From Parasporobacterium sp. (GTDB lineage: Bacteria > Bacillota > Clostridia > Lachnospirales > Lachnospiraceae): DNA of 64,000 bases. Under the pieces are notes generated by a model. It made no database searches. It saw nothing but the letters and a program-made list of their open reading frames with translations, and was not told the DNA's origin. The stretch is from NCBI GenBank assembly GCA_017510065.1, contig JAFWOB010000065.1:57454-121453 (forward strand), read 5' to 3'. Positions 37,672-45,894 of this stretch are shown here, piece after piece (within the stretch, counting starts at the first letter, position 1; every line of letters starts with the position of its first letter). The position numbers and the translations under genes are program-made.

Positions 37672-37684
37672 GGAGCTTTATGAC

Positions 37685-38485
37685 ATGAACCGACAAGACA
37701 GTACGATTTATAAAGTGTTTATGATCCTGTATCCGCTGGCTCTGTATTTCCTGATGGATGTACTGATCGTCTGGGCTGCCGAATACCTGGTGTCTGCTTT
37801 TGCGGCAGTACAGCCGGAATCCTTTCTGGCACACAATACACAGGCCATTGCGGCAGTCGTTTTTCTGGTGATCACGATCCCTGTATTTTACAGGATCTAT
37901 AAGAAGGATTATGTGGATGCATCGGAATGGATTTATTCGAAACCGGGGTACTTTGCGCTGCTGGCCCTGATCGGAATTCTGGCTTCCCATGGTCTCAGCG
38001 CACTGGTCACTCTGATGGGAGTGGACAGCCTTGCCGGCAACTATTCCGAGATCGAAGAGGCGGTCTTTGCCGCCAGCCCTGTCCTGGTCATTCTTCAGAC
38101 AGTAGTCCTGGCACCTTTATCGGAGGAACTGTTATTCCGTGGGCTCCTGTATAACCGTCTGCGGCGTTACCTGAATGGGTTCTGGCTGCCTGCCCTCATC
38201 AGTTCTGCGATTTTCGGGCTTTATCACTTCAATCTGGCGCAGGGAATCTTTGCATTCCTGTTCGGGCTGCTTTTGTGTGCAGCGTATGATAAGATCCGGA
38301 ATCTGTGGGCCTGTATTGCACTCCATGTGGGAGGAAACCTGGTCTCGGTGATCCTTAGCTACGTCGGATTTACCTACCCGGAAGTATGGATCTGCATCAT
38401 CGCTATGGCAGCTTCGCTTGCTGCAGCATGGGCGATGTATCATTTCCTGATCCGGCCTTTGCGGGAAAAAACAAAAAACATTTGA
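37685..38485 (+). CDS. CPBP-family intramembrane metalloprotease
   Basis: The 266-residue protein has eight or so membrane helices and the three CPBP motifs: EELLFRGLLYNRLR, FGLYHFN and HVGGNL. Homologues cleave CAAX-type tails in eukaryotes and act in bacteriocin immunity or signalling in bacteria. It lies between a cytoplasmic esterase and a secreted SH3 protein, with short gaps. Substrate unknown. Confidence 0.88.
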   Translation: MNRQDSTIYKVFMILYPLALYFLMDVLIVWAAEYLVSAFAAVQPESFLAHNTQAIAAVVFLVITIPVFYRIYKKDYVDASEWIYSKPGYFALLALIGILASHGLSALVTLMGVDSLAGNYSEIEEAVFAASPVLVILQTVVLAPLSEELLFRGLLYNRLRRYLNGFWLPALISSAIFGLYHFNLAQGIFAFLFGLLLCAAYDKIRNLWACIALHVGGNLVSVILSYVGFTYPEVWICIIAMAASLAAAWAMYHFLIRPLREKTKNI

Positions 38486-38501
38486 CACAAGGAGAACAGC
38501 T

Positions 38502-39404
38502 ATGAAAAAACTGATTGCAGCATGTGTTTCGGCATTTCTTCTCGGTATGATGCTTTTTCTGCCGCTGTCTGCTGAAACGGCTTATGCGGGCGCTATAACG
38601 GGAGAAGGCTATTATCATGCTCCTATGTTTTATGTTCAGGTGAACGGACAGGAAGGAAGCATTCATTTTCGTGCCGGGGCAGGGACAGACAGCATGGTCA
38701 TGACGGATCTTTATAATGGGACGATCCTTTTCATCACGGATATTACTTACAATCCCTATGACGGGTTTTTCTGGGGGTATACCTCCTATGGCGCTTACAG
38801 CGGCTGGGTATCCCTCCGACAGACCCAGGTCCTGATCGGGAACGGATACCAGGCTCCGGATTTTTATGTCATAGTCAGCGCGCAGGGCGGTTCCCTGAAT
38901 TTCCGGACAGGCCCGGGACTGAACTATGGTGCCTGGTATGAGATCCCGAACGGGCAGATCCTGCATATCACCAATCTGTCCTACAATCCCTACGATGGGT
39001 TTTTCTGGGGATGCACTTCCTATGGCGCGTACACCGGCTGGGTATCTCTGAGACAGACCTTGATCCTGAGGGAATACGACAGCTTTTATAATAATACTGT
39101 CTTTTATGAAACACCGGGACAGCCGATCACGTTCAGCGTTTCCGGAGACTATGTCACAGGCAGTTATTACCAGAGCAGCGGGATCACATTGTATGCGGTA
39201 GGGGATGAACTGAATGTACGGTCGGCGCCGACTTACAATTCTCCTCTTGTCGTTACCGTATCTCATGATCTGCCAATGACTTATTACGGGGAGAATGGGT
39301 ATGGTTTCGGTTCTGACGGAGTTCTTCATGTGTGGTACCGGGTCTATCTGCCCAACGGGGCGTCCGGATATGTCAGGAGCGATCTGACCCATCGGTATTA
39401 TTAA
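38502..39404 (+). CDS. Secreted protein with three SH3b domains
   Basis: The 300-residue product has a signal peptide (cleavage near AETAYAG) and three bacterial SH3 domains at about 40-112, 118-185 and 225-300. The first two share NPYDGFFWGYTSYGAYSGWV-type sequence, each with INFRAG/LNFRTGPG starts. Such domains bind cell-wall peptides. There is no attached enzyme domain and no sorting signal. Strong SD (AAGGAG) at 38490. Last gene before the hairpin at 39434-39457. Confidence 0.85.
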   Translation: MKKLIAACVSAFLLGMMLFLPLSAETAYAGAITGEGYYHAPMFYVQVNGQEGSIHFRAGAGTDSMVMTDLYNGTILFITDITYNPYDGFFWGYTSYGAYSGWVSLRQTQVLIGNGYQAPDFYVIVSAQGGSLNFRTGPGLNYGAWYEIPNGQILHITNLSYNPYDGFFWGCTSYGAYTGWVSLRQTLILREYDSFYNNTVFYETPGQPITFSVSGDYVTGSYYQSSGITLYAVGDELNVRSAPTYNSPLVVTVSHDLPMTYYGENGYGFGSDGVLHVWYRVYLPNGASGYVRSDLTHRYY

Positions 39405-39433
39405 TGGGATCAGGGATCCGTTAGCGTTGTTTA

Positions 39434-39457
39434 AAAAGTATTCACAGCAATACTTTT
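39434..39457. terminator. AT-rich hairpin terminator
   Basis: AAAAGTATT-CACAGC-AATACTTTT, a 9-bp stem with T/A flanks on both strands, lying just before the cupin promoter. Confidence 0.6.
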
Positions 39458-39459
39458 AA

Positions 39460-39488
39460 TTGCATATTTCGCTTATCTATGCTACACT
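39460..39488 (+). promoter_or_regulatory. Promoter of the cupin-ACP-pta unit
   Basis: TTGCAT (39460-39465), 17 bases, TACACT (39483-39488), about 55 bases before the cupin ATG. Confidence 0.5.
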
Positions 39489-39542
39489 CGAAAGCGGATT
39501 AAACTCTGTTTGATAACAATTGATGTATAGGAGGTTTTAGTT

Positions 39543-39893
39543 ATGGCACTTTACAAAGTAACCAAAGCAGAAGATGCTTTCCAGTATTTCCCGGCAGGAC
39601 ATTTTGATGTTAGATGCACACGTCTTCATACAGCTGATGATCTTGAAGGCGGCAAGCTGACCCTTGGTCTTTCTCATTTCCTGCCCCAGGGCGGCGCTGA
39701 GATGGCAGAAGCTACACTGGAGATGTGCTACTACATTCAGGCTGGTGAGATGACTGTTTCTGTCGGCAATGACAATACTGAGTATGTTCTTCATGCAGGC
39801 GATTCCATTCGTTTCATGCCCGGCACACTGAGAGCACCCAAGAATACAGGTATCCATGTAGCTGAGATGCTTGTTATGATGTTAATGAAATAA
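39543..39893 (+). CDS. Small cupin-fold protein
   Basis: The 116-residue protein is a single cupin barrel: LEMCYYIQAGEMTVSVG and YVLHAGDSIRFMPGTLRAP fit cupin strands, but the canonical His residues of motif 1 are mostly absent, so metal binding is doubtful. A clear GGAGGT SD precedes ATG 39543. It is followed by an acyl carrier protein and a phosphotransacetylase, an unusual trio whose joint function is unknown. Confidence 0.75.
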   Translation: MALYKVTKAEDAFQYFPAGHFDVRCTRLHTADDLEGGKLTLGLSHFLPQGGAEMAEATLEMCYYIQAGEMTVSVGNDNTEYVLHAGDSIRFMPGTLRAPKNTGIHVAEMLVMMLMK

Positions 39894-39920
39894 ACAGCTG
39901 TTTTACGAAAGGAAAAAAGT

Positions 39921-40169
39921 ATGGAATTCAGAGAGCAGGTTATTCAGATTCTTGTAGAAAAGGCAGCAAAGATGTTTGGTCTTGATCCCTCCACACTGGG
40001 ACCGGAGACAAGATTCAAAGAGGATCTTGGCTGCAAGTCAGCTAATATCGTACAGTTCACCACTTCTTTAGAGGATGAATTCGATGTTGAAGTTCCTTAC
40101 ATGGAGTTCAACAGAAAAGCTACTTTTGCAGATGCAGCAGAATACATTGCTGAGCTTTGCGACGAATAA
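39921..40169 (+). CDS. Acyl carrier protein-like
   Basis: The 82-residue acidic protein has the ACP fold and KEDLGCKSANIVQFTTSLED, where the Ser in CKS sits at the phosphopantetheine site, although the usual DSL is changed to KSA. It stands apart from any fatty-acid synthesis gene and lies between a cupin and pta, so it may carry a special acyl group rather than serve bulk lipid synthesis. Whether it is pantetheinylated cannot be seen. Confidence 0.8.
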   Translation: MEFREQVIQILVEKAAKMFGLDPSTLGPETRFKEDLGCKSANIVQFTTSLEDEFDVEVPYMEFNRKATFADAAEYIAELCDE

Positions 40170-40206
40170 TTCAGCGAACTATCGATGATGCAGTAACTGC
40201 AGATAA

Positions 40207-40235
40207 CAGCCTGGCGGACAATATCTGCCAGGCTG
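40207..40235 (+). other. Hairpin between ACP and pta
   Basis: CAGCCTGGC (40207-40215) pairs with GCCAGGCTG (40227-40235), followed by TTTGT. Probably a partial terminator lowering pta relative to ACP. Confidence 0.55.
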
Positions 40236-40262
40236 TTTGTAAGATTAAAGGAGAGTATGATT

Positions 40263-41264
40263 ATGGATTTAATGGCAAAAATTTATGAGCAGGCAAAGGC
40301 TAATCCGCAGACTGTTGCATTTCCGGAAGCAGATGATCCGAAGATGATGCAGGCGGTCGGAGAAGCGGTGAACGGCGGATACTGCAAGGCGCTTCTTGTA
40401 GGTGATCCGGAAGCGATCCGTGCGGCAGCCCAGGAAGCAGGCGTTGATATCTCCGGCATGGAGATCTTTGACAATGCAGATGCAGATAAGAAGAATGAAT
40501 TCTTCGAAAAATATATCGCAGAATATTCAGACGCTCTTTCAATCAAAGCGCTCAACAGAAAGAGCAAAGACCCGATGTATACCGCTATGGTCATGCAGTG
40601 CATCGGTCTTGCAGATGTAACATTTGCAGGTCTTACCCATACCACCGGTGATGTGATCCTCGCTGCGACGACTATCATCGGACTGAAAGAGGGCATCGAT
40701 ACACCTTCTTCCACAGGCCTCTTTATCATTCCGGGATTCGACGGATCCGAAGGTCAGTACCTGCTGTTCGGCGACAGCGCCGTCTGCACAAAGCCTGATC
40801 CGGCAGAAAGAGCATCCATTGCCATCGCTTCCTGCGATACCGTTCGGGAGCTGTTCGGCTGGGAGCCGAGATGCGCAATGCTTTCCTTCTCTACAGACGG
40901 AAGTATGGAGCATGAGATGGTGGATGATGTCAGAGAATCCGTCAGGATCGCCAATGAGCGTCGTCCGGACCTTGCAATCGACGGCGAATTCCAGCTGGAT
41001 GCTGCCATTGACCCGAAGGTAGCAGCCAAGAAAGTCAAGAGAGAATCCAGAGTAGCCGGCAAGGCCAATATCATCATCTGGCCGGATATCAATGTCGGCA
41101 ACATCGGCGTGAAGCTGGTCCAGTTCTTTGCTCATGCAGATGCTCCGGGACCATTCATTCAGGGCTTCCGCAAGATTGCATCTGACTGCTCACGTTCCGC
41201 ACCGGTTTCCGAACTGGTCGGCAACATCGTTATGTGCTGCGTCAGAGCTGCAAACAGCAAATAA
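40263..41264 (+). CDS. pta: Phosphate acetyltransferase
   Basis: The 333-residue protein is a single-domain Pta/EutD: VAFPEADDPKMMQA at the start, THTTGDVILAA, DGEFQLDAAIDPKVAAKKV, and a C-terminal VAGKANIIIWPDINVGNIG. It interconverts acetyl-CoA and acetyl-phosphate. Usual partner ackA is absent. The final NDLSRG motif reads SDCSRS here. I use ATG 40263 (AGGAG nine bases upstream); ATG 40257 is the close alternative. Link to the adjacent ACP suggests acyl-phosphate chemistry on a carrier, which is inference. Confidence 0.87.
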   Translation: MDLMAKIYEQAKANPQTVAFPEADDPKMMQAVGEAVNGGYCKALLVGDPEAIRAAAQEAGVDISGMEIFDNADADKKNEFFEKYIAEYSDALSIKALNRKSKDPMYTAMVMQCIGLADVTFAGLTHTTGDVILAATTIIGLKEGIDTPSSTGLFIIPGFDGSEGQYLLFGDSAVCTKPDPAERASIAIASCDTVRELFGWEPRCAMLSFSTDGSMEHEMVDDVRESVRIANERRPDLAIDGEFQLDAAIDPKVAAKKVKRESRVAGKANIIIWPDINVGNIGVKLVQFFAHADAPGPFIQGFRKIASDCSRSAPVSELVGNIVMCCVRAANSK

Positions 41265-41296
41265 TACCGGATCAAATCTGGTACCGATAATTAAGG

Positions 41297-41361
41297 CCGG
41301 GGGATCACCTGATCAGAAAGTTCAGATTTCATATTCACTTTCTGATCAGGTGATCCCCCGG
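41297..41361. terminator. Very long perfect hairpin (25-bp arms) after pta
   Basis: Arms 41297-41321 and 41337-41361 are exact inverted repeats (starting CCGGGGGATCACC) around a 15-base loop, followed by TCTTTCTG. It ends the pta transcript and is longer than normal terminators. Confidence 0.75.
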
Positions 41362-41419
41362 TCTTTCTGTCGCTGCAGATATATTTGTCTGTCAGCACCG
41401 GATTGCATAGCAGATACAA

Positions 41420-41640
41420 GATTTCTGAATAAATGTCCTGAAAAAAGGGGTTGTTTTAGAAAAAAACAAGATTTCTAAAAATGACAGCTATTTTAAGGGT
41501 GTTTTTTAGAAAATCGCAGCTGATTGAAGGAAGAAAAGGGTATTTTCTAAAAAAAGCCTGAAAAAAGGCATCTGATTTTAGAAATTGTGTTTTTTTCTAA
41601 AATCAGGGGCTTTTTCAGCGGAAGATTTTAGAAAATGCGG
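41420..41640. repeat. Intergenic array of TTTTAGAAA/TTTCTAAAA words in two 120-122 bp modules
   Basis: Words occur at 41422 (variant), 41454, 41472, 41504, 41543, 41576, 41594 and 41626, in mixed orientation. The first four and last four have nearly equal internal spacing, so the block is a 120-122 bp duplication. CTGATTTTAGAAA (41572-41584) pairs with its exact complement at 41594-41606. No gene is seen in the 500-base spacer. Confidence 0.7.
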
Positions 41641-41666
41641 TTTTATGATGCTGTTCTGCCGTTATC

Positions 41667-41695
41667 TTGACAAATACATACTGCATTGTTACAGT
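41667..41695 (+). promoter_or_regulatory. Promoter for the cytidylate-kinase-like gene
   Basis: TTGACA (41667-41672), 17 bases with a TGT just before TACAGT (41690-41695; extended -10). Confidence 0.5.
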
Positions 41696-41781
41696 GGAAA
41701 CAGCTCTAAAGATTTATGGCTTTAAGGAATTGTTTGTCCTATGGCCACCCGGCTGGAATTGTATTAATAGGAGGTATTAGT

Positions 41782-42420
41782 ATGGTCATTACTATCGGAG
41801 GAAAATACGGATGCGGGGGTAGACCCATCTCAAAAAAACTGGCAGAAATACTGGGGTATCGTTTATGCGACGATGAGATTATTACGGAGGCTGTGAAAAA
41901 CAGCGAATTTGATATGAAGGAGGAGACCTTCCGTTATTTTGACGAAGGTCAGGGCAAAGCATCCATGTCAGAGATAGAAATACTCAGCAATGCCCAGCGT
42001 AACTACATGAATGCAGCGGAAGATCTCTCTTTTGACGTGATCCCTTTGGATCGTGCTATGGATGAAATTCAAGGCACAATTCTGAATCGTCTGGCTGACG
42101 AAGGAAACTGCATTCTGCTGGGCCGCTGTGCCGACTACTATCTGGCCGGCCGGGAGGATGTCCTCAGTATCCTGGTAATAGAGGATGAGGAAAACTGTGT
42201 CAAGAACATCATGGAGGCTTATCCGGAGCTGAGTGAGAAAGAGGCAGGTAAGCTCATCAAAAAGACAAACCGCCGGAGGGAGGATTATTATTCGTTCTTC
42301 ACTTGCAAACGTTGGTGTGATCCGGAGAATTACGCAATCACCATTAACTGTTCTTTGCTTGGAGGCGCGGACAAAGCAGCTGAATTCCTGGCAGGAGCTA
42401 TAAAGGCGCTGGAGAAATAA
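41782..42420 (+). CDS. Cytidylate kinase-like family protein
   Basis: The 212-residue protein has the P-loop ITIGGKYGCGGRPISKKLAE and later NCILLGRCADYYLAG, as in the cytidylate-kinase-like family (PF13189) of Clostridia. These are not the true Cmk, which is normally fused or near rpsA, and the substrate is unknown. ATG 41782 follows AGGAGG at 41770; upstream in-frame codons from 41716 lack an SD. A terminator at 42451-42488 follows. Confidence 0.82.
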   Translation: MVITIGGKYGCGGRPISKKLAEILGYRLCDDEIITEAVKNSEFDMKEETFRYFDEGQGKASMSEIEILSNAQRNYMNAAEDLSFDVIPLDRAMDEIQGTILNRLADEGNCILLGRCADYYLAGREDVLSILVIEDEENCVKNIMEAYPELSEKEAGKLIKKTNRRREDYYSFFTCKRWCDPENYAITINCSLLGGADKAAEFLAGAIKALEK

Positions 42421-42450
42421 TAAAGAAACAGCCTCGTTCTGAGAGAAAAG

Positions 42451-42488
42451 AAAATCCTCTAAAATCATGATTGATTTTAGAGGATTTT
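42451..42488. terminator. Bidirectional terminator between the kinase gene and tRNA-Met
   Basis: AAAATCCTCTAAAATC and its exact complement enclose ATGATT, with T-runs on both sides. The arm shares the CTAAAATC word with the upstream array. Confidence 0.85.
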
Positions 42489-42493
42489 TGCAG

Positions 42494-42567
42494 TAGCGAG
42501 AGGGGGATTTGAACCCTCGACACCGCGGGTATGAACCGCGTGCTCTAGCCAACTGAGCTATCTCGCC
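42494..42567 (-). tRNA. tRNA-Met (CAT anticodon)
   Basis: The minus strand folds into a full cloverleaf: acceptor GGCGAGA/TCTCGCT, D-arm GCTCAGTTGGCTAGAGC, anticodon arm CGCGG-TTCATAC-CCGCG, and T-arm GAGGG-TTCAAAT-CCCCC (one mismatch possible). The 74 bases end with discriminator A and CCA is not encoded. Initiator features are absent; elongator Met is favoured, lysidine-type Ile2 cannot be excluded. Confidence 0.92.
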
Positions 42568-42603
42568 AAATATATTCGGCATACATTTTCCGCATGCCAA
42601 CAA

Positions 42604-42632
42604 AGTATATAAAATTTTATTTCTGATGTCAA
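42604..42632 (-). promoter_or_regulatory. tRNA-Met promoter
   Basis: On the minus strand TTGACA (42632-42627), 17 bases, TATACT (42609-42604). Confidence 0.75.
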
Positions 42633-42773
42633 CCGGAAAATAAAGTATTTTGACAGGTCTGTGCCTTTCTGTCTTTAAAAAACTGAAAAGGTGTGTATAA
42701 TGGTTAGAGTGCAGCTGACAGCAGTTACAAAGAAAACTTCCGGAAAAGACTGCAGAAATGGAAAGGGAAAACT

Positions 42774-43241
42774 ATGAGGATCGGGCAGGGATATGATGTT
42801 CACAGACTGGCAGAAGGAAGAGATCTGATTCTGGGCGGAGTCAAGATCCCTTACGAGAAGGGGCTGGACGGGCATTCCGATGCGGACGTGCTGGTACACG
42901 CCATTATGGACGCTATGCTGGGAGCGGCAGCCCTGGGAGATATCGGACTTTTATTTCCGGATACGGATGAGAACTATAAAGGGGCGGACAGCCTCTTACT
43001 TCTGAAGAAAGTAAACGAGCGTGTACGGGAAGCCGGTTATGAGATCGTGAATATCGATGCCACCGTGATAGCCCAGGCTCCGAAGCTGCGGCCTTATATA
43101 GATGAAATGCGGGAAAACATCAGCAGGACACTCGGTATTGCCATGGATACCGTCAGCATCAAGGCAACTACGGAAGAAAAGCTTGGCTTTACCGGACGAA
43201 AAGAAGGTATTGCGGCACAGGCAGTCTTGCTGATACAATAA
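42774..43241 (+). CDS. ispF: 2-C-methyl-D-erythritol 2,4-cyclodiphosphate synthase
   Basis: The 155-residue enzyme has the family start [12 protein letters not shown] with the zinc-binding Asp and His, then [18 protein letters not shown] and a C-terminal [17 protein letters not shown]. It catalyses the fifth step of the MEP isoprenoid pathway. AAGGG lies before the ATG, and a TATAAT at 42696-42701 may be its -10. cysS follows after 41 bases, a common pairing in Clostridia. Confidence 0.96.
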   Translation: MRIGQGYDVHRLAEGRDLILGGVKIPYEKGLDGHSDADVLVHAIMDAMLGAAALGDIGLLFPDTDENYKGADSLLLLKKVNERVREAGYEIVNIDATVIAQAPKLRPYIDEMRENISRTLGIAMDTVSIKATTEEKLGFTGRKEGIAAQAVLLIQ

Positions 43242-43282
43242 TATTTTAAATTCAAAAAACCATATAATAAAGAGGTAAGAAG

Positions 43283-44689
43283 ATGAGGATCTACAACACA
43301 CTGAATGCGCGGAAAGAAGAACTGGTTCCTATTCAGGAAGGAAAGATCGGGATGTATGTATGCGGACCTACCGTATACAACCTGATCCATATCGGCAATG
43401 CCAGACCGATGATCGTGTTCGATACGTTCCGTCGGTATCTGGAATATAAAGGTTATGACGTGACCTATGTCTCCAATTTTACGGACGTAGATGACAAGAT
43501 CATAAAAAGATCCGTGGAAGAAGGGATCAGCGCTCAGGAAGTGGCGGAAAAATACATTGAAGAATGCAGGAAAGATATGGCATCCCTCAATATCCGTCCT
43601 GCTACGGTAGCGCCGCAGGCAACCCTGGAGATCCCTGGTATGCTGGAGATGATCAAAACCCTGATCGAAAAAGGCTACGCCTATGAGAAAAACGGTACCG
43701 TCTATTACCGGACCAGAAAGTTCCGGGATTACGGAAAACTGTCTAATAAAAACCTGGACGACATGCAGAGCGGTCACCGGGATATCAAGGTCACCGGAGA
43801 GGATGAAAAAGAGGATCCGGCTGATTTCGTGCTGTGGAAACCGAAGAAAGAAGGAGAACCATCCTGGCCGAGTCCCTGGTCTGACGGACGTCCCGGCTGG
43901 CATATCGAGTGCTCTGTTATGGCCAAGAGATATCTGGGAGATACCATCGACATCCATGCAGGCGGTGAAGACCTGATCTTCCCGCATCATGAAAATGAGA
44001 TCGCCCAGTCAGAGGCGGCAAACGGTGTGCCGTTCTCCCATTACTGGATGCACAATGCTTTCCTGAATATCGACGGCAGCAAAATGAGTAAATCCGCCGG
44101 TAATTTCTTTACGGTCAGGGATATCATTGCAAAATATGATCCTCAGGTCCTTCGGTTCTTTATGCTGTCTGCCCACTACAGAAGTCCGCTGAATTTCTCG
44201 GATACTCTGATGGATGCTGCAAAGTCCGGACTTGAGAGAATCAAAAATGCCGCTGCCAATCTGGACTACATCCTGGCCAATCCGGGACAGCGTCCGCAGG
44301 AATTCCTGCCGGAGGAGGACAGTCAGTTTGCGGCACCTTATATCGAAAAATTCGAAAGCGCCATGGACGATGACTGCAATACGGCAGATGCCATCGCGGC
44401 AGTCTTTGAACTGGTAAGGACCATCAACAGTCTGGTAAAGGACACCAGCTCCGTTGCGTTTGTGAAAACGGCACGGGAAAAACTGGGCATTCTCTGCGAC
44501 GTGCTTGGGATCATTCTGGAAGAGCCGAAGGATGAGTTGGAAGCAGAGATCGAAGAACTGATCGCGGAACGTCAGGCAGCCAGGAAAGCAAAGAACTTCC
44601 AACGGGCAGACGAGATCCGCAGCCAGCTGGATGAAATGGGGATCGTGCTGGAGGATACAAGAGAGGGCGTTAAGTGGCACAGGAAATAA
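43283..44689 (+). CDS. cysS: Cysteinyl-tRNA synthetase
   Basis: The 468-residue class I synthetase has CGPTVYNLIHIGNARP (HIGH-type), the zinc residues near GWHIECSVMAK, and KMSKSAGNFF (KMSKS). It charges tRNA-Cys. AAGAGG precedes ATG 43283. It overlaps the mrnC start by 16 bases, giving the conserved cysS-mrnC-rlmB run. Confidence 0.97.
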   Translation: MRIYNTLNARKEELVPIQEGKIGMYVCGPTVYNLIHIGNARPMIVFDTFRRYLEYKGYDVTYVSNFTDVDDKIIKRSVEEGISAQEVAEKYIEECRKDMASLNIRPATVAPQATLEIPGMLEMIKTLIEKGYAYEKNGTVYYRTRKFRDYGKLSNKNLDDMQSGHRDIKVTGEDEKEDPADFVLWKPKKEGEPSWPSPWSDGRPGWHIECSVMAKRYLGDTIDIHAGGEDLIFPHHENEIAQSEAANGVPFSHYWMHNAFLNIDGSKMSKSAGNFFTVRDIIAKYDPQVLRFFMLSAHYRSPLNFSDTLMDAAKSGLERIKNAAANLDYILANPGQRPQEFLPEEDSQFAAPYIEKFESAMDDDCNTADAIAAVFELVRTINSLVKDTSSVAFVKTAREKLGILCDVLGIILEEPKDELEAEIEELIAERQAARKAKNFQRADEIRSQLDEMGIVLEDTREGVKWHRK

Positions 44690-45084
44690 AAAGAGGCAGA
44701 GACGCATCGTCGCAGGCACTGGCATTTCTGGGGGACTCTGTGTTTGAGATCTGTATCAGACAGAGGATCGTCCGGGAGTGTGAAGGCAATGCAGAGGAAC
44801 TGAATAAAAGATCCAAAGCCTTTACGAATGCCAGAACGCAGGCACGGATCGCAGATTTTGTGAAGGATGTCCTGACGGAAGAGGAGCTGGCGGTGTATAA
44901 AAGAGGCCGCAACCTCAAATCCCTTACAGCTCCGAAAAGCTGCAGCATCAGTGAATACCGGCGGGCAACAGGGCTGGAAGCCCTGATGGGCTATCTGTTT
45001 CTGGAAGGACGACAGGACAGGATCGAAGAGCTGATCGAAACTGCAGCTGGAAAGATTACACAGAATGAAACTGATGAATCATAA
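44674..45084 (+). CDS. mrnC: Mini-ribonuclease 3
   Basis: The 136-residue protein is an RNase III catalytic domain without dsRNA-binding domain: ALAFLGDSVFEICIRQRIV at the start and GLEALMGYLFLEGRQDR at the end, containing the acidic catalytic residues. MrnC matures 23S rRNA in Bacillus. Start is GTG 44674 within the cysS end, and its own end overlaps rlmB by 20 bases. Confidence 0.93.
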   Translation: MAQEIKRGRDASSQALAFLGDSVFEICIRQRIVRECEGNAEELNKRSKAFTNARTQARIADFVKDVLTEEELAVYKRGRNLKSLTAPKSCSISEYRRATGLEALMGYLFLEGRQDRIEELIETAAGKITQNETDES

Positions 45085-45892
45085 GCAGGAAGAACCAGGA
45101 AAATATAAAAAGACAGAATATAGAAGCAGGGACAGAAAACCGGCGGAGGAACGCCGGCATAACGAGCTGATGGCGGAAGGCCGCAATGCAGTACTGGAAG
45201 CGTTAAAGACCAATGAAAATGCCGACAAACTCTATGTCCAGGAAGGGCTGGGAGAAGGCCCGGTGAGCCAGATCGTTTCCGAAGCTAAGAAGAGAAATGT
45301 TCTGACGGTCTATGTCCCCAAGGATAAACTGGACCAGATGTCCGAGACCGGAAAACATCAGGGCGTGATCCTGAACCTTGCCGCTATTCCCTATGCGGAA
45401 GTGGATGACATCCTGGACAGGGCGGCACAGAAAGGGGAGAAACCATTTGTGTTTGTGCTGGATGGGATTGAAGATCCCCATAATCTGGGGGCGATCATCC
45501 GAAGTGCCAATCTGGCCGGTGCACACGGAGTTATCATCCCGAGGCACAGGGCGGCTTCTGTCAACGCAACTGTGGCGAAAGCCTCTGCCGGAGCTGTGTA
45601 TCATACTCTGATCGCCAAGGTGACCAATCTGGCACAGACCATTGATTACCTGAAGGAAAAAGGAATCTGGTTTGTCTGCGCCGATATGGACGGAGAGGAA
45701 ATGTACCGCCTGAATCTGACCGGAGCCATCGGTCTGGTGATTGGCAATGAAGGAAGCGGCGTGAGTCGCCTGATCAAAGAAAAATGCGATTTTATCGCTT
45801 CCATTCCCATGAAAGGGGATATTGATTCTCTCAACGCATCTGTAGCTGCCGGCATCCTGGCCTGGGAAATCCTGCGGCAGAACAGGACCTGA
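45065..45892 (+). CDS. rlmB: 23S rRNA (Gm2251) 2'-O-methyltransferase RlmB / TrmH family
   Basis: The 275-residue SpoU methyltransferase has an N-terminal substrate domain (MAEGRNAVLEAL) and the knotted SAM domain with VLDGIEDPHNLGAIIRSANL, VIGNEGSGVSRLIKEKCD and IPMKGDIDSLNASVAAGI. It starts inside mrnC (20-base overlap), so the two rRNA enzymes are co-translated. A lysine-rich extension precedes the conserved part. Confidence 0.93.
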   Translation: MKLMNHKQEEPGKYKKTEYRSRDRKPAEERRHNELMAEGRNAVLEALKTNENADKLYVQEGLGEGPVSQIVSEAKKRNVLTVYVPKDKLDQMSETGKHQGVILNLAAIPYAEVDDILDRAAQKGEKPFVFVLDGIEDPHNLGAIIRSANLAGAHGVIIPRHRAASVNATVAKASAGAVYHTLIAKVTNLAQTIDYLKEKGIWFVCADMDGEEMYRLNLTGAIGLVIGNEGSGVSRLIKEKCDFIASIPMKGDIDSLNASVAAGILAWEILRQNRT

Positions 45893-45894
45893 CG

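Noticed and set aside
43094-43990. 298-codon minus-strand frame
   Set aside because: Antisense to ispF and cysS.
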